A DNA stretch of 64,000 nt from Chryseobacterium sp. 18061 (GCA_902706205.1 CACSKA010000002.1:310001-374000), one strand, 5' to 3'. Numbered from the stretch's first letter, positions 48,287 through 59,445 are shown. Notes: generated by a model from the sequence alone, not told the origin. Made by a program: numbers and translations.

Positions 48287-49342
48287 TTGAATACAGAAAC
48301 CCGTGAAGTAACCCTCGAGCCGGCAGACAACGACCGCCTGCTGAGCCTCTGTGGCCCGTTTGATGACAACATCAAACATCTGGAGCGACGACTGGGTATC
48401 GAAATCAACCGCCGCGATAATCATTTCAAACTCACCGGACGCGCCATCTGCGTAAACGCAGCGGCAGATATCCTGCGCAGCCTGTATGTCGATACGGCCC
48501 CAATGCGTGGCCAGACTCAGGATATCGATCCGGAACAGATTCATCTGGCTATCAAAGAAGCCCGCGTGCTGGAGCAAAGCGCCGATAGCGTGCCGGACTA
48601 CGGTAAAGCCATCAATATCAAGACCAAGCGTGGCGTGATTAAACCGCGCACACCGAATCAGGCGCAGTACATCGCCAATATTCTTGACCATGACATCACC
48701 TTCGGCGTAGGCCCTGCAGGGACGGGTAAAACCTATCTGGCGGTTGCGGCCGCCGTCGATGCGCTGGAGCGACAAGAGATTCGGCGCATTCTGCTGACGC
48801 GTCCGGCGGTAGAAGCGGGTGAAAAACTCGGCTTCCTGCCAGGGGATCTCAGCCAGAAAGTCGACCCGTATTTGCGTCCGCTGTATGACGCACTGTTCGA
48901 GATGCTCGGCTTTGAAAAAGTAGAGAAGCTGATTGAGCGCAACGTGATTGAAGTCGCGCCGCTGGCCTACATGCGTGGGCGTACGCTCAATGATGCGTTC
49001 ATCATCCTGGATGAAAGCCAGAACACCACCATCGAACAGATGAAGATGTTCCTGACCCGTATCGGCTTTAATTCGAAAGCGGTTATCACCGGTGACGTTA
49101 CCCAGATTGACCTACCGCGCAATATAAAATCCGGCCTGCGCCACGCCGTTGAAGTGCTGGCGGAAGTCGACGAAATCAGCTTCAATTTCTTCCACAGCGA
49201 AGACGTGGTGCGCCACCCGGTGGTCGCCCGAATCGTTAATGCCTATGAGGCGTGGGAAGAAGCCGATCAAAAACGTAAAGCCGAGCAGTCCGCCGAGCGG
49301 AAACGCGAAGCGCTGGCATCGCAGGAGCAAGAGCACAAATGA
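48287..49342 (+). CDS. ybeZ: PhoH-family ATPase YbeZ
   Basis: A 351-residue PhoH-like P-loop protein: Walker [14 protein letters not shown] (about residues 143-155), Walker [11 protein letters not shown]. It partners YbeY in rRNA processing and ribosome quality control. The start is TTG (48287), with AGAGGA six bases upstream; the peptide [15 protein letters not shown] matches E. coli. It overlaps ybeY by four bases. The C-terminus is slightly longer than in E. coli (346). Confidence 0.95.
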   Translation: MNTETREVTLEPADNDRLLSLCGPFDDNIKHLERRLGIEINRRDNHFKLTGRAICVNAAADILRSLYVDTAPMRGQTQDIDPEQIHLAIKEARVLEQSADSVPDYGKAINIKTKRGVIKPRTPNQAQYIANILDHDITFGVGPAGTGKTYLAVAAAVDALERQEIRRILLTRPAVEAGEKLGFLPGDLSQKVDPYLRPLYDALFEMLGFEKVEKLIERNVIEVAPLAYMRGRTLNDAFIILDESQNTTIEQMKMFLTRIGFNSKAVITGDVTQIDLPRNIKSGLRHAVEVLAEVDEISFNFFHSEDVVRHPVVARIVNAYEAWEEADQKRKAEQSAERKREALASQEQEHK

Positions 49343-49806
49343 GTTCGGTAATTCTGGATTTACAAGTTGCGACCGAGGACGAAAACGGACTGCCGCAGGA
49401 AGCGCAATTTCAGCGCTGGCTGGACGCCACCATTCCGGCGTTTCAGGCAGAGTCGGAGGTGACCATTCGTCTGGTCGATGAGGCAGAAAGCCACGAGCTG
49501 AACCTGACCTATCGTGGTAAAGATAAGTCGACCAACGTGCTCTCTTTCCCGTTTGAAGTCCCGCCAGGCATTGAACTGCCGCTGTTGGGCGACCTCATTA
49601 TTTGCCGCCAGGTGGTTGAACGCGAGGCAGAAGAGCAAGGCAAACCGCTGGAAGCCCACTGGGCGCATATGGTGGTTCACGGCAGTCTTCATCTGCTGGG
49701 TTACGACCATATTGAAGACGAAGAAGCTGAAGAGATGGAAAGTCTGGAAACAGAGATAATGCTTGCTCTGAACTATGATGATCCGTACATTGCCGAGAAA
49801 GAGTAA
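49339..49806 (+). CDS. ybeY: endoribonuclease YbeY
   Basis: Zinc-dependent single-strand endoribonuclease in 16S rRNA 3'-end maturation and 70S quality control, 155 residues. Metal ligands H114, H118 and H124 are in [15 protein letters not shown]; the conserved basic residue is in [16 protein letters not shown]. It is coupled to ybeZ by an ATGA overlap. Confidence 0.97.
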   Translation: MSSVILDLQVATEDENGLPQEAQFQRWLDATIPAFQAESEVTIRLVDEAESHELNLTYRGKDKSTNVLSFPFEVPPGIELPLLGDLIICRQVVEREAEEQGKPLEAHWAHMVVHGSLHLLGYDHIEDEEAEEMESLETEIMLALNYDDPYIAEKE

Positions 49807-49908
49807 CCTGTGCGGCGGCTTGCCGCCGCGCTGGCATTTTATGCCGCCTAAGGCTGAATTTACGCCAGGCTGCAATCATTCTATTAACATGAGACCCCAT
49901 ACGACGCC

Positions 49909-50787
49909 ATGAGCGACGACAACTCACACAGTAGCGACACCTTAAACAGCAAAAAGGGATTCTTCTCCCTCTTACTGAGCCAACTGTTCCACGGCGAACC
50001 TAAAAACCGTGATGAACTTCTGGCGCTAATCCGTGATTCCGGGCAAAACGACCTTATCGACGAAGATACGCGCGACATGCTCGAAGGGGTAATGGATATA
50101 GCAGACCAGCGCGTCCGCGACATCATGATCCCCCGTTCTCAAATGATTACCCTGAAACGCAACCAGACGCTGGACGAGTGTCTCGATGTCATTATCGAGT
50201 CCGCCCACTCTCGTTTCCCGGTGATCAGCGAAGATAAAGATCACATCGAAGGGATTCTGATGGCTAAAGATTTGCTGCCGTTTATGCGCAGCGATTCCGA
50301 AGCTTTCAGCATGGATAAGGTGTTACGCCAGGCGGTGGTGGTGCCGGAAAGCAAGCGTGTTGACCGCATGCTGAAAGAGTTCCGCTCTCAGCGCTACCAC
50401 ATGGCAATTGTGATTGACGAATTTGGCGGCGTCTCGGGTCTGGTGACCATCGAAGACATACTGGAATTGATCGTCGGCGAAATTGAAGACGAATACGATG
50501 AAGAAGACGACATCGATTTCCGTCAGCTGAGCCGTCACACCTGGACCGTTCGCGCGCTGGCCTCTATCGAAGACTTCAACGAAGCCTACGGCACGCACTT
50601 CAGCGACGATGAAGTCGATACCATCGGCGGTCTGGTGATGCAGGCGTTCGGGCATTTACCTGCTCGCGGCGAATCCATTGACATTGATGGTTACCAGTTC
50701 AAAGTTGCGATGGCTGACAGCCGCCGTATCATCCAGGTACACGTCAAACTTCCGGAAGATGCGCCACAGCCCAATCTGGAAGATTAA
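49909..50787 (+). CDS. ybeX: CorC/YbeX, CBS-domain protein
   Basis: A 292-residue cytoplasmic protein with two CBS domains (about 70-190, with [11 protein letters not shown] and [23 protein letters not shown]) and a C-terminal CorC_HlyC domain. It was linked to Mg2+/Co2+ efflux (corC) and, more recently, to ribosome metabolism with its neighbours. The 102-base gap after ybeY contains a gcggcggc-ttgccgccgc hairpin near 49812. Confidence 0.95.
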   Translation: MSDDNSHSSDTLNSKKGFFSLLLSQLFHGEPKNRDELLALIRDSGQNDLIDEDTRDMLEGVMDIADQRVRDIMIPRSQMITLKRNQTLDECLDVIIESAHSRFPVISEDKDHIEGILMAKDLLPFMRSDSEAFSMDKVLRQAVVVPESKRVDRMLKEFRSQRYHMAIVIDEFGGVSGLVTIEDILELIVGEIEDEYDEEDDIDFRQLSRHTWTVRALASIEDFNEAYGTHFSDDEVDTIGGLVMQAFGHLPARGESIDIDGYQFKVAMADSRRIIQVHVKLPEDAPQPNLED

Positions 50788-50809
50788 TTTTACGGGACGA
50801 CAACGCTAA

Positions 50810-52348
50810 ATGGCATTTGCCTCTCTGATTGAACGCCAGCGCATTCGCCTGCTGCTGGCGCTACTTTTTGGTGCCTGCGGAACGCTGGCTTTTTCCCCTT
50901 ATGATTTCTGGCCAGCGGCGATCGTTTCGCTGATTGGGCTTCAGGGATTAACCCTTAACCGCCGTCCGCTGCAAAGCGCCGGGATTGGTTACTTCTGGGG
51001 CCTCGGCTTATTCGGCTCCGGCATTAACTGGGTCTACGTCAGCATCGCGCAGTTTGGCGGTATGCCGGGTCCGGTGAATGTGTTCCTTGTGATGCTCCTC
51101 GCCGCCTATCTTTCGCTGTATACCGGGCTTTTCGCCGGTGTGCTTGCGTGTCTGTGGCCAAAAGCCAACTGGGTCCGCGTGGCGATTGCTGCCCCTGCGA
51201 TATGGCAAATCACCGAATTCCTGCGCGGCTGGATCCTGACCGGATTTCCGTGGCTGCAGTTTGGCTATAGCCAGATTGATGGCCCACTGAAAGGCCTGGC
51301 GCCAGTGATGGGCGTGGAAACCATTAACTTCCTGCTGATGATGGTCAGCGGTCTGCTGGCGCTGGCGCTGGTAACCCGTAACTGGCGTCCGCTGGTGGCG
51401 GCCGTAGTGCTGTTCGCACTGCCGTTCCCGCTGCGCTATATCCAGTGGTATCAGCTACTGCCTGAGCGCACGACCCAGGTCTCGCTGGTGCAGGGCAATA
51501 TTCCGCAGTCGCTGAAGTGGGATGAGAAAGAACTCATCAACACGCTGAAGATTTATCTCGATGCGACCGAAAAAGTGATGGGTAAATCGCAACTGATTAT
51601 CTGGCCTGAGTCAGCGATCCCAGACCTGGAAATCAATCAGCAGCGCCTGCTCAGTATGATGGACGATATGCTGCGCGCCAAAAACAGCTCGCTGATTACC
51701 GGCGTGGTGGATTCCCGTCTTAACGCGAAAAATCGTTATGACACCTACAACACCATCATTACGCTAGGCAAAGATAACCCATACAGCTACAACTCTACCG
51801 ACCGCTACAACAAGAATCACCTTGTGCCGTTTGGTGAGTTTGTGCCGCTGGAGTCGATTCTGCGTCCGCTGGCACCGTTCTTCGACCTACCGATGTCATC
51901 GTTTAGCCGCGGGCCGTACGTTCAGCCGCAGCTTTCTGCGCATAATCTGAAGCTGACCCCTGCTATTTGCTACGAAGTTATTCTTGGCGAGCAGGTGCGC
52001 GACAACTTCCGTCCGGACACCGATTTCCTGCTGACCATTTCTAACGATGCGTGGTTCGGTAAATCGATTGGCCCATGGCAGCACTTCCAGATGGCGCGGA
52101 TGCGTGCCCTGGAACTGGCACGTCCGCTGTTGCGTAGCACCAACAACGGGATTACGGCGGTTATCAACCCGCACGGTGACGTGCAGGCGATAATCCCGCA
52201 GTTCACCCGCGATGTGCTGACCACCACGGTGACGCCGACGACCGGTCTGACCCCGTACGCGCGTGCCGGAAACTGGCCACTATGGGCACTTACCGTGCTG
52301 TTCGGCTTTGGCGCACTGGTGATGAGTCTTAGACAGCGTCGTCGCTAA
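50810..52348 (+). CDS. lnt: apolipoprotein N-acyltransferase
   Basis: Adds the third acyl chain to lipoproteins in the inner membrane, 512 residues. Several N-terminal membrane helices (about 1-215), then a periplasmic nitrilase-like domain with the catalytic triad E267 (WPESAIPD), K335 ([12 protein letters not shown]) and C387 (AICYEVI), then a final helix. It is the last gene of the miaB/ybeZYX-lnt run. Confidence 0.98.
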   Translation: MAFASLIERQRIRLLLALLFGACGTLAFSPYDFWPAAIVSLIGLQGLTLNRRPLQSAGIGYFWGLGLFGSGINWVYVSIAQFGGMPGPVNVFLVMLLAAYLSLYTGLFAGVLACLWPKANWVRVAIAAPAIWQITEFLRGWILTGFPWLQFGYSQIDGPLKGLAPVMGVETINFLLMMVSGLLALALVTRNWRPLVAAVVLFALPFPLRYIQWYQLLPERTTQVSLVQGNIPQSLKWDEKELINTLKIYLDATEKVMGKSQLIIWPESAIPDLEINQQRLLSMMDDMLRAKNSSLITGVVDSRLNAKNRYDTYNTIITLGKDNPYSYNSTDRYNKNHLVPFGEFVPLESILRPLAPFFDLPMSSFSRGPYVQPQLSAHNLKLTPAICYEVILGEQVRDNFRPDTDFLLTISNDAWFGKSIGPWQHFQMARMRALELARPLLRSTNNGITAVINPHGDVQAIIPQFTRDVLTTTVTPTTGLTPYARAGNWPLWALTVLFGFGALVMSLRQRRR

Positions 52349-52371
52349 CGCCCTTCTCACTTCATGAATCT

Positions 52372-52398
52372 AAACGGCAATCCTTCGATTGCCGTTTT
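52372..52398 (+). terminator. lnt terminator
   Basis: AAACGGCAATC-CTTC-GATTGCCGTTTT, 24 bases after the lnt stop. The stem is related to the gltA, potE and gltL terminators, but no CCCTCTCCC palindrome is attached. Confidence 0.9.
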
Positions 52399-52513
52399 CG
52401 TCTTCCCCCTCGCCCCAACACCCCATTCCTGGCACGCCAATTGCTTAGTTACTTCAGTGAACTGCGTAATTTGTCATAGTGCAACCCGGTCGCACCAGCA
52501 GCGCTCAACGGTG

Positions 52514-52528
52514 GCACCATTTTGGTGC
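52514..52528. promoter_or_regulatory. NtrC-like palindrome upstream of gltI
   Basis: GCACC-ATTTT-GGTGC, a perfect 5-bp inverted repeat in the GCACY-N5-GGTGC form recognised by NtrC, about 195 bases before gltI. No canonical -24/-12 sigma-54 promoter was found below it, so the role is uncertain. Confidence 0.5.
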
Positions 52529-52722
52529 GGCAGAGCATTTTTGCCTTAAAACGGTGCGGCGCACTTCGCAAAAACAAACAATAACGCAGCAAAATCTTTA
52601 CATTAAGCCAAACTAAATGTTAACAAACTGGCTTAACACTGCACACTAAAGTTGCAGGCAATAACAACACAACACTCACATGGGTATCCGTGCGTCCCTG
52701 ACGCTACGATAAGGAGTTGGAT

Positions 52723-53634
52723 ATGCAATTACGTAAACTGGCCGCAGCAATGCTGGTGATGGGAATATCCGCAGGCGTGGCGCACGCCGACGACGCAGCA
52801 CAGGCTTCAGGCCAGAGCACGCTGGATAAAATCGCCAAAAACGGCGTGATTGTGGTTGGGCACCGTGAATCATCCGTACCGTTCTCTTATTACGACAACC
52901 AGCAAAAGGTTGTGGGCTACTCGCAGGATTACTCCAACGCTATCGTTGACGCTATCAAGAAGAAGCTCAACAAGCCGGATCTGCAGGTTAAGCTGATCCC
53001 AATTACGTCCCAGAACCGTATTCCATTGCTGCAAAATGGCACCTTTGACTTCGAGTGTGGTTCCACCACGAATAACCTCGAGCGTCAGAAGCAGGCTGCG
53101 TTCTCTGACACTATCTTCGTGGTCGGCACCCGTCTGCTGGCCAAGAAAGGCGGCGCAATCAAAGATTTCGCCGACCTGAAAGGCAAAGCGGTTGTTGTGA
53201 CGTCCGGGACCACCTCTGAAGTTCTGCTGCACAAGCTGAACGAAGAGAAAAAAATGGACATGCGCATCATCAGCGCCAAAGACCACGGCGACTCTTTCCG
53301 TACCCTGGAAAGCGGCCGTGCAGTGGCGTTCATGATGGATGACGCCCTGCTTGCAGGTGAGCGTGCGAAAGCGAAGAAACCTGACAACTGGGAAATCGTC
53401 GGTACCGCGCAGTCCAAAGAAGCCTACGGCTGCATGCTGCGCAAAGACGATCCGCAGTTCAAAAAGCTGATGGATGACACCATCGCTCAGGCGCAGACCT
53501 CCGGTGAAGCCGCGAAGTCGTTCGATAAATGGTTCAAAAATCCAATTCCGCCGAAGAACCTGAACATGAACTTCGAGCTGTCTGACGACATGAAAGCGCT
53601 GTTTAAAACACCAAACGACAAAGCACTTAACTAA
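52723..53634 (+). CDS. gltI: glutamate/aspartate ABC transporter binding protein
   Basis: Periplasmic solute-binding protein for glutamate and aspartate, 303 residues (E. coli 302). Signal peptide MQLRKLAAAMLVMGISAGV, cleaved after AHA. The start at 52723 is chosen over the TTG at 52717, which almost touches the AAGGAG site. GHRESSVPFSYYDNQQKVV and TSGTTSEVLLHKL are typical family-3 SBP motifs. First gene of gltIJKL. Confidence 0.97.
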   Translation: MQLRKLAAAMLVMGISAGVAHADDAAQASGQSTLDKIAKNGVIVVGHRESSVPFSYYDNQQKVVGYSQDYSNAIVDAIKKKLNKPDLQVKLIPITSQNRIPLLQNGTFDFECGSTTNNLERQKQAAFSDTIFVVGTRLLAKKGGAIKDFADLKGKAVVVTSGTTSEVLLHKLNEEKKMDMRIISAKDHGDSFRTLESGRAVAFMMDDALLAGERAKAKKPDNWEIVGTAQSKEAYGCMLRKDDPQFKKLMDDTIAQAQTSGEAAKSFDKWFKNPIPPKNLNMNFELSDDMKALFKTPNDKALN

Positions 53635-53734
53635 CTAGAACAATGATGGGTGGGCTCACCTGCCCTCTCGATTGCGAGGAAATACGGACAGACTATATGG
53701 TGAATGGTCGTTCCCCATTCACCATGAACAATTA

Positions 53735-53861
53735 ATTACACAAAATCATTCAGGCTGTATCGCGGCGGCAACTAAGCGAATCCGCAGGAGCTTACATCAG
53801 TAAGTGACTGTGGTGAGCGAAGGCGGCTAACAAAGATACAGAGTGAAGGATGACGTGTAAT
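53735..53861 (+). repeat. ERIC (IRU) element, 127 bp
   Basis: Exactly 127 bp, bounded by inverted ends ATTACAC and GTGTAAT. The core caggagcttacatcagtaag and tgactgtggtgagcgaaggc match the ERIC consensus in direct orientation. It sits between gltI and gltJ, inside the region where SroC is expected. Confidence 0.9.
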
Positions 53862-53908
53862 CGTTTCCTTAGCAGTCTTAGAGGGTAGCGCTGCTACCCT
53901 TTTTTTTT
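53746..53908 (+). ncRNA. sroC: SroC-like sRNA from the gltI-gltJ spacer
   Basis: In E. coli and Salmonella SroC is an RNase E-processed RNA from this spacer, ending at an intrinsic terminator before gltJ, and acts as a sponge of GcvB. Here the same place ends in a strong terminator (53882-53908). The 5' end given is only a length estimate, and most of the interval is ERIC sequence, so conservation of the GcvB-pairing sites is not shown. Confidence 0.45.
53882..53908 (+). terminator. terminator/attenuator between gltI and gltJ
   Basis: AGGGTAGC-GCT-GCTACCCT followed by eight T residues, 12 bases before the gltJ start. It should make the 3' end of SroC and limit gltJKL relative to gltI. Confidence 0.92.
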
Positions 53909-53920
53909 CGGAGTCCATTT

Positions 53921-54661
53921 ATGTCAATCGACTGGAACTGGGGTATTTTTCTGCAACAAGCCCCGTTCGGCAACACCACCTATCTTGGCTGGCTGTGGAG
54001 CGGATTTCAGGTCACGGTGGCACTGTCCATCACCGCCTGGATTATCGCGTTCTTCGTCGGCTCACTGTTCGGCATTCTGCGCACCGTACCAAATCGGTTC
54101 TTATCCGGGATCGGCACGCTGTACGTGGAACTGTTCCGTAACGTTCCGCTGATCGTTCAATTCTTTACCTGGTATCTGGTGATACCGGAACTGCTGCCGG
54201 AAGACCTCGGCATGTGGTTTAAGTCTGAGCTTGATCCTAACATTCAGTTCTTCGTTTCCTCGATGCTGTGCCTGGGGCTGTTTACCGCTGCCCGCGTATG
54301 CGAACAGGTGCGGGCGGCCATTCAGTCGTTGCCGCGCGGTCAGAAGAATGCTGGTCTGGCGATGGGCCTGACGCTGCCACAAACCTATCGTTATGTACTG
54401 CTGCCGAACGCCTATCGCGTGATTGTCCCACCGATGACGTCGGAGATGATGAACCTGGTGAAAAACTCAGCCATCGCCTCAACCATCGGGCTGGTGGATA
54501 TGGCTGCTCAAGCGGGCAAACTGCTGGATTACTCGGCGCATGCCTGGGAATCCTTCACCGCAATTACCCTCGCTTACGTACTGATTAACACGGTTATCAT
54601 GCTGGTAATGAATCTGGTTGAACGTAAGGTTCGCCTGCCGGGCAATATGGGAGGCAAATAA
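53921..54661 (+). CDS. gltJ: glutamate/aspartate ABC transporter permease GltJ
   Basis: Inner-membrane permease of the HisMQ type, 246 residues (about five helices), with the EAA-like loop [20 protein letters not shown]. Partner of GltK. The stop overlaps the gltK start by one base (TAATG). Confidence 0.97.
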   Translation: MSIDWNWGIFLQQAPFGNTTYLGWLWSGFQVTVALSITAWIIAFFVGSLFGILRTVPNRFLSGIGTLYVELFRNVPLIVQFFTWYLVIPELLPEDLGMWFKSELDPNIQFFVSSMLCLGLFTAARVCEQVRAAIQSLPRGQKNAGLAMGLTLPQTYRYVLLPNAYRVIVPPMTSEMMNLVKNSAIASTIGLVDMAAQAGKLLDYSAHAWESFTAITLAYVLINTVIMLVMNLVERKVRLPGNMGGK

Positions 54662-55335
54662 TGTACGATTTTGACTGGAGTTCTATCGTTCCGTCGATGC
54701 CTTACCTGCTCGCAGGTCTGGTTATCACGCTGAAGATTACCGTCACGGCGATAATCATTGGTATCGTCTGGGGCACCCTGTTGGCGGTGATGCGTTTATC
54801 CACCTTCAAACCGTTGGCCTGGTTTGCGACCGCGTATGTGAACGTGTTCCGTTCTATTCCGCTGGTGATGGTGCTGCTGTGGTTCTACCTGATTGTGCCG
54901 GGCTTCTTACAGCAGGTCCTTGGCCTGTCGCCGAAAGCCGATATTCGCCTGATCTCCGCGATGGTGGCTTTCTCGATGTTCGAAGCTGCCTACTATTCAG
55001 AAATTATCCGCGCCGGTATTCAGAGCGTTTCTCGCGGCCAGGGCAATGCAGCCTTAGCTCTGGGGATGACTCACTGGCAGTCGATGAAGCTCATTATTCT
55101 GCCGCAGGCTTTCCGCGCAATGGTGCCGTTACTACTGACTCAAGGGATTGTCCTGTTTCAGGATACGTCGCTGGTGTACGTGCTGAGTCTTGCCGATTTC
55201 TTCCGTACCGCCTCTACCATTGGCGAGCGTGACGGAACCCAGGTTGAGATGATCCTGTTCGCAGGAGCCGTCTATTTTGTTATCAGTTTAAGCGCCTCGC
55301 TGTTGGTCAGCTATTTGAAGAAAAGGACCGTGTAA
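54661..55335 (+). CDS. gltK: glutamate/aspartate ABC transporter permease GltK
   Basis: Second permease, 224 residues as in E. coli, with EAA-like loop [20 protein letters not shown]. One-base stop/start overlap with both neighbours (TAATG), implying tight coupling. Confidence 0.97.
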   Translation: MYDFDWSSIVPSMPYLLAGLVITLKITVTAIIIGIVWGTLLAVMRLSTFKPLAWFATAYVNVFRSIPLVMVLLWFYLIVPGFLQQVLGLSPKADIRLISAMVAFSMFEAAYYSEIIRAGIQSVSRGQGNAALALGMTHWQSMKLIILPQAFRAMVPLLLTQGIVLFQDTSLVYVLSLADFFRTASTIGERDGTQVEMILFAGAVYFVISLSASLLVSYLKKRTV

Positions 55336-56060
55336 TGATTTCCCTGAAAAATGTTTCGAAATGGTATGGTCACTTTCAGGTGCTCACCGACTGCTCCACG
55401 GAAGTGAAAAAAGGCGAAGTGGTGGTAGTTTGTGGCCCGTCGGGGTCCGGTAAATCCACGCTGATTAAAACCGTTAACGGCCTTGAGCCGGTTCAGCAGG
55501 GCGAGATTCTGGTTAACGGCACGCAGGTGACCCACAAGAAAACCGATCTGGCAAAGCTGCGTTCACACGTCGGCATGGTGTTCCAACATTTCGAGTTATT
55601 CCCCCATCTGTCGATTATCGAAAACCTGACCCTGGCGCAGGTCAAAGTACTGCGCCGTGATAAAATTGCAGCGCGCACCAAAGGGCTGAAATTACTGGAA
55701 CGCGTCGGACTGACTGCCCATGCCGATAAATTCCCGGCGCAGCTTTCCGGTGGCCAACAGCAACGTGTGGCGATCGCCCGCGCGCTGTGTATGGATCCAG
55801 TAGCAATGCTGTTTGATGAGCCCACATCGGCGCTTGATCCGGAGATGATCAACGAAGTGCTGGACGTCATGGTCGAACTGGCGCACGAAGGAATGACGAT
55901 GATGGTGGTGACTCACGAAATGGGCTTTGCCCGTAAGGTGGCGAACCGCGTTATCTTTATGGACGAAGGCAAGATTGTGGAAGACTCCGATAAAGACGAG
56001 TTCTTTAATAATCCGAAATCCGACCGTGCGAAAGATTTCCTGGCGAAAATCCTGCACTAA
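55335..56060 (+). CDS. gltL: glutamate/aspartate ABC transporter ATPase GltL
   Basis: ATP-binding subunit, 241 residues: Walker [11 protein letters not shown]-loop FQHFELFPH, signature LSGGQQQR, Walker [13 protein letters not shown]-loop VTHEMGFA. Last gene of gltIJKL; the rihA/hscC genes that follow in E. coli are absent. Confidence 0.98.
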   Translation: MISLKNVSKWYGHFQVLTDCSTEVKKGEVVVVCGPSGSGKSTLIKTVNGLEPVQQGEILVNGTQVTHKKTDLAKLRSHVGMVFQHFELFPHLSIIENLTLAQVKVLRRDKIAARTKGLKLLERVGLTAHADKFPAQLSGGQQQRVAIARALCMDPVAMLFDEPTSALDPEMINEVLDVMVELAHEGMTMMVVTHEMGFARKVANRVIFMDEGKIVEDSDKDEFFNNPKSDRAKDFLAKILH

Positions 56061-56084
56061 TACTTCATGCTGTTCCGGTCTGAT

Positions 56085-56107
56085 GCCCTCTCCCACAGGG
56101 AGAGGGC
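56085..56107. repeat. GCCCTCTCCC/GGGAGAGGGC palindrome after gltL
   Basis: Perfect 10-bp inverted repeat around ACA. With the spacer cacaaacatt and the following terminator it matches the unit at 7418-7476. Confidence 0.88.
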
Positions 56108-56116
56108 ACAAACATT

Positions 56117-56143
56117 AAAACGGCAATCCAGGGGTTGCCGTTT
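56117..56143. terminator. bidirectional terminator between gltL and ybeL
   Basis: AAAACGGCAATCC-AG-GGGTTGCCGTTT; serves gltL on the plus strand and ybeL on the minus strand. Confidence 0.88.
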
Positions 56144-56151
56144 GCATTTAC

Positions 56152-56634
56152 CTAGGGCTCAAACGCTTTGCGCTGGAACTGATCGTGACCGCATTTCGGG
56201 CACAACGGCAGCACATCCGGCGAATACACCGCTAAGTGGAAGTGGCATTTCTCGCACACCAGATTGCCCAACCCCACCACTTCCCCGCTGTGATACACCC
56301 CGTGGTGATTCAAGTCCTGGAATACCTCCCGCCACTCCAGTTGCGTTTTGTCAGTGATGTCCGCCAGTTCCTGCCAGATGCTCTCTTTAATCACCCGGAG
56401 AAACACACTGTCTTTCAGCTCATCCTGGCTTTCGTTATAACTGATGGCGAACTCTTCCAGATCCCGACGAACGGCTCTTGTCAGCTCCTCCACTTCGGTT
56501 CGGGTTAACTCCCCGGTCTGGCTAACGCGCAGACGCGCCTGCTCGACCAACGCGTCAATATCGCGGTCTCCATTACGCAGGCGTTCGGTTAGCGTCGTCA
56601 CCAGTTCACGATAATATTGAGCGACCTTGTTCAT
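56152..56634 (-). CDS. ybeL: zinc-ribbon protein YbeL
   Basis: A 160-residue protein of the DUF1451 family, same length as E. coli YbeL. The N-terminal ~110 residues are helical and charged. The C-terminus is a zinc ribbon with CEKCHFHL and CPKCGHDQF. Its function is not known. It is divergent from leuS. Confidence 0.93.
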   Translation of the reverse strand: MNKVAQYYRELVTTLTERLRNGDRDIDALVEQARLRVSQTGELTRTEVEELTRAVRRDLEEFAISYNESQDELKDSVFLRVIKESIWQELADITDKTQLEWREVFQDLNHHGVYHSGEVVGLGNLVCEKCHFHLAVYSPDVLPLCPKCGHDQFQRKAFEP

Positions 56635-56848
56635 TGTTTCATCTCCCGGGCGGTTAACGTCCTCTAATGATAGACCTTATTTCCTTATCGCTTTGTCAGG
56701 TAAGCCACAGACACGGTAAATAAACGCCAGCCTGGTGTGTGCGAAAGGCTGTTTTGACGTGCCCGTTTGGGCTATGCTATGCGGATCTGAATGACCACAT
56801 CCATTGGCTACGTTTGTAGCTGTATTGAAAACAGGACCACTGGCTGCC

Positions 56849-59431
56849 ATGCAAGAGCAATACCGCCCGGAAGAGATAGAATCGAAAGTCCAGCAACACT
56901 GGGACGATAAGCGCACATTTGAAGTAACTGAAGACAACAGCAAAGAGAAATACTACTGCCTGTCGATGCTCCCCTATCCTTCTGGCCGACTACACATGGG
57001 CCACGTGCGCAACTACACCATCGGTGATGTGATTGCCCGTTACCAGCGCATGCTGGGCAAAAACGTGCTGCAGCCAATCGGCTGGGATGCATTTGGTCTG
57101 CCGGCTGAAGGCGCCGCGGTAAAAAACAAGACCGCGCCTGCACCGTGGACCTACGACAACATCGCCTACATGAAGAACCAGCTCAAAATGCTGGGCTTCG
57201 GTTATGACTGGAGCCGCGAGCTGGCGACCTGCACCCCGGAATACTACCGCTGGGAGCAGAAGTTCTTCACCGAGCTCTACAAAAAAGGCCTGGTGTACAA
57301 GAAAACGTCCGCCGTTAACTGGTGCCCGAATGACCAGACCGTACTGGCGAACGAGCAGGTTATCGACGGCTGCTGCTGGCGCTGCGATACCAAAGTTGAG
57401 CGTAAAGAAATTCCACAGTGGTTTATCAAAATCACCGCTTACGCTGACGAACTGCTCAACGACCTGGATAAAATGGATCAGTGGCCTGACACGGTGAAAA
57501 CCATGCAGCGTAACTGGATTGGCCGTTCTGAAGGCGTAGAAATCACCTTCGACGTTGCAGATTACGCTGACAAGCTGACCGTTTACACCACGCGTCCTGA
57601 CACCTTTATGGGTGCAACTTATCTGGCCGTGGCTGCAGGTCACCCACTGGCACAGCAGGCCGCACTCAATAATCCTGAACTGGCAGCCTTCGTTGATGAA
57701 TGCCGCAACACCAAAGTTGCTGAAGCTGAAATGGCAACGATGGAGAAGAAAGGCGTCGACACTGGATTCAAAGCGATTCATCCGCTAACGGGCGAAGCGG
57801 TTCCGGTATGGGCGGCTAACTTCGTGCTGATGGAATACGGCACCGGTGCGGTGATGGCTGTTCCGGGCCACGACCAGCGCGACTACGAATTTGCGACCAA
57901 ATACGGCCTGACCATTAAGCCTGTGATTCTGAAGGCTGATGGTTCCGAGCCGGACCTGTCTGAGCAAGCCCTGACCGAAAAAGGTACTCTGTTTAACTCC
58001 GGTGAATTTAGCGGCCTGAGCTTCCAGGAAGGCTTCAACGCCATTGCCGACAAGCTGGCAGAACTGGGCGTGGGTGAGCGTAAAGTCAACTTCCGTCTTC
58101 GCGACTGGGGGGTTTCCCGTCAGCGTTATTGGGGCGCGCCAATTCCGATGTTGACCCTGGAAGACGGTACTGTGATGCCAACCCCAGAAGATCAGCTGCC
58201 GGTTATCCTGCCGGAAGACGTAGTCATGGACGGCATCACCAGCCCAATCAAAGCCGATCCTGAGTGGGCGAAAACCACCGTTAACGGCCAGCCAGCGCTG
58301 CGTGAAACCGACACCTTTGACACCTTTATGGAGTCTTCCTGGTACTACGCGCGTTATACCTGCCCTGACTATCAGGAAGGAATGCTGGATTCCGACGCTG
58401 CCAACTACTGGCTACCGGTGGATATTTATATCGGCGGAATCGAGCACGCTATCATGCACCTGCTGTACTTCCGCTTCTTCCACAAACTGATGCGTGATGC
58501 GGGCATGGTGAACTCTGACGAACCGGCAAAACAGCTGCTGTGTCAGGGTATGGTGCTGGCAGATGCTTTCTACTATCTGGGCGAAAGCGGCGAGCGTAAC
58601 TGGGTTTCCCCAAAAGAAGCCATCGTTGAACGTGACGAGAAAGGCCGAATCGTGAAAGCGAAGGACGAAGCAGGCCATGAGCTGGTATATACCGGCATGA
58701 GCAAAATGTCTAAGTCCAAAAACAACGGCATCGACCCGCAGGAAATGGTTGAACGTTATGGCGCGGACACCGTTCGTCTGTTCATGATGTTCGCGTCTCC
58801 AGCTGACATGACCCTTGAGTGGCAGGAGTCTGGTGTTGAAGGCGCTAATCGCTTCCTGAAACGCGTGTGGAAACTGGTTTACGAACACACCTCGAAAGGC
58901 CCAACGGTTGCCCTTAACGTCGAAGCGTTGAGCGAAGATCAGCAGGCGCTGCGTCGTGACGTTCACAAAACCATCGCTAAAGTGACAGATGACATCGGTC
59001 GTCGTCAGACCTTCAATACTGCCATCGCGGCCGTGATGGAACTGATGAACAAACTGGCGAAAGCCCCTGCTGAAGAAGAGCAAGATCGCGCTCTGCTGCA
59101 GGAGGCTCTGCAATCAGTGGTACGTATGCTGAACCCGTTCACCCCTCATGTTAGCTTCACGTTGTGGCAGCTGCTGGGTGGCGAAGGTGATGTCGATACC
59201 GCACCATGGCCGGTAGCCGACGAGAAAGCGATGGTGGAAAACACCACCCTCATCGTGGTACAGGTTAATGGTAAAGTTCGCGGTAAAGTGACTGTGCCGG
59301 TGGATGCAACTGAAGAGCAGGTTCGTGAACGTGCAGGCCAGGAACATCTGGTCGCAAAATATCTGGATGGTATGACCGTGCGTAAAGTCATTTACGTGCC
59401 GGGCAAACTGCTCAACCTGGTCGTTGGCTAA
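56849..59431 (+). CDS. leuS: leucyl-tRNA synthetase
   Basis: Class I synthetase, 860 residues as in E. coli, from [23 protein letters not shown] at residues 49-52; KMSKS near residue 620 ([12 protein letters not shown]). The CP1 editing domain has the T-rich motif [15 protein letters not shown]. An in-frame ATG 15 codons upstream is not conserved. It heads leuS-lptE-holA-nadD. Confidence 0.98.
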   Translation: MQEQYRPEEIESKVQQHWDDKRTFEVTEDNSKEKYYCLSMLPYPSGRLHMGHVRNYTIGDVIARYQRMLGKNVLQPIGWDAFGLPAEGAAVKNKTAPAPWTYDNIAYMKNQLKMLGFGYDWSRELATCTPEYYRWEQKFFTELYKKGLVYKKTSAVNWCPNDQTVLANEQVIDGCCWRCDTKVERKEIPQWFIKITAYADELLNDLDKMDQWPDTVKTMQRNWIGRSEGVEITFDVADYADKLTVYTTRPDTFMGATYLAVAAGHPLAQQAALNNPELAAFVDECRNTKVAEAEMATMEKKGVDTGFKAIHPLTGEAVPVWAANFVLMEYGTGAVMAVPGHDQRDYEFATKYGLTIKPVILKADGSEPDLSEQALTEKGTLFNSGEFSGLSFQEGFNAIADKLAELGVGERKVNFRLRDWGVSRQRYWGAPIPMLTLEDGTVMPTPEDQLPVILPEDVVMDGITSPIKADPEWAKTTVNGQPALRETDTFDTFMESSWYYARYTCPDYQEGMLDSDAANYWLPVDIYIGGIEHAIMHLLYFRFFHKLMRDAGMVNSDEPAKQLLCQGMVLADAFYYLGESGERNWVSPKEAIVERDEKGRIVKAKDEAGHELVYTGMSKMSKSKNNGIDPQEMVERYGADTVRLFMMFASPADMTLEWQESGVEGANRFLKRVWKLVYEHTSKGPTVALNVEALSEDQQALRRDVHKTIAKVTDDIGRRQTFNTAIAAVMELMNKLAKAPAEEEQDRALLQEALQSVVRMLNPFTPHVSFTLWQLLGGEGDVDTAPWPVADEKAMVENTTLIVVQVNGKVRGKVTVPVDATEEQVRERAGQEHLVAKYLDGMTVRKVIYVPGKLLNLVVG

Positions 59432-59445
59432 GCGCGGGAGGAAGC

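Larger units (their letters stand above)
52349..52722. other. lnt-gltI intergenic region
   Basis: A 374-base region holding the lnt terminator, an NtrC-like palindrome (52514-52528), other GGTGC/GCAC repeats up to about 52570, then an A+T-rich stretch that should contain the gltI promoter. No small gene was recognised. Confidence 0.65.
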
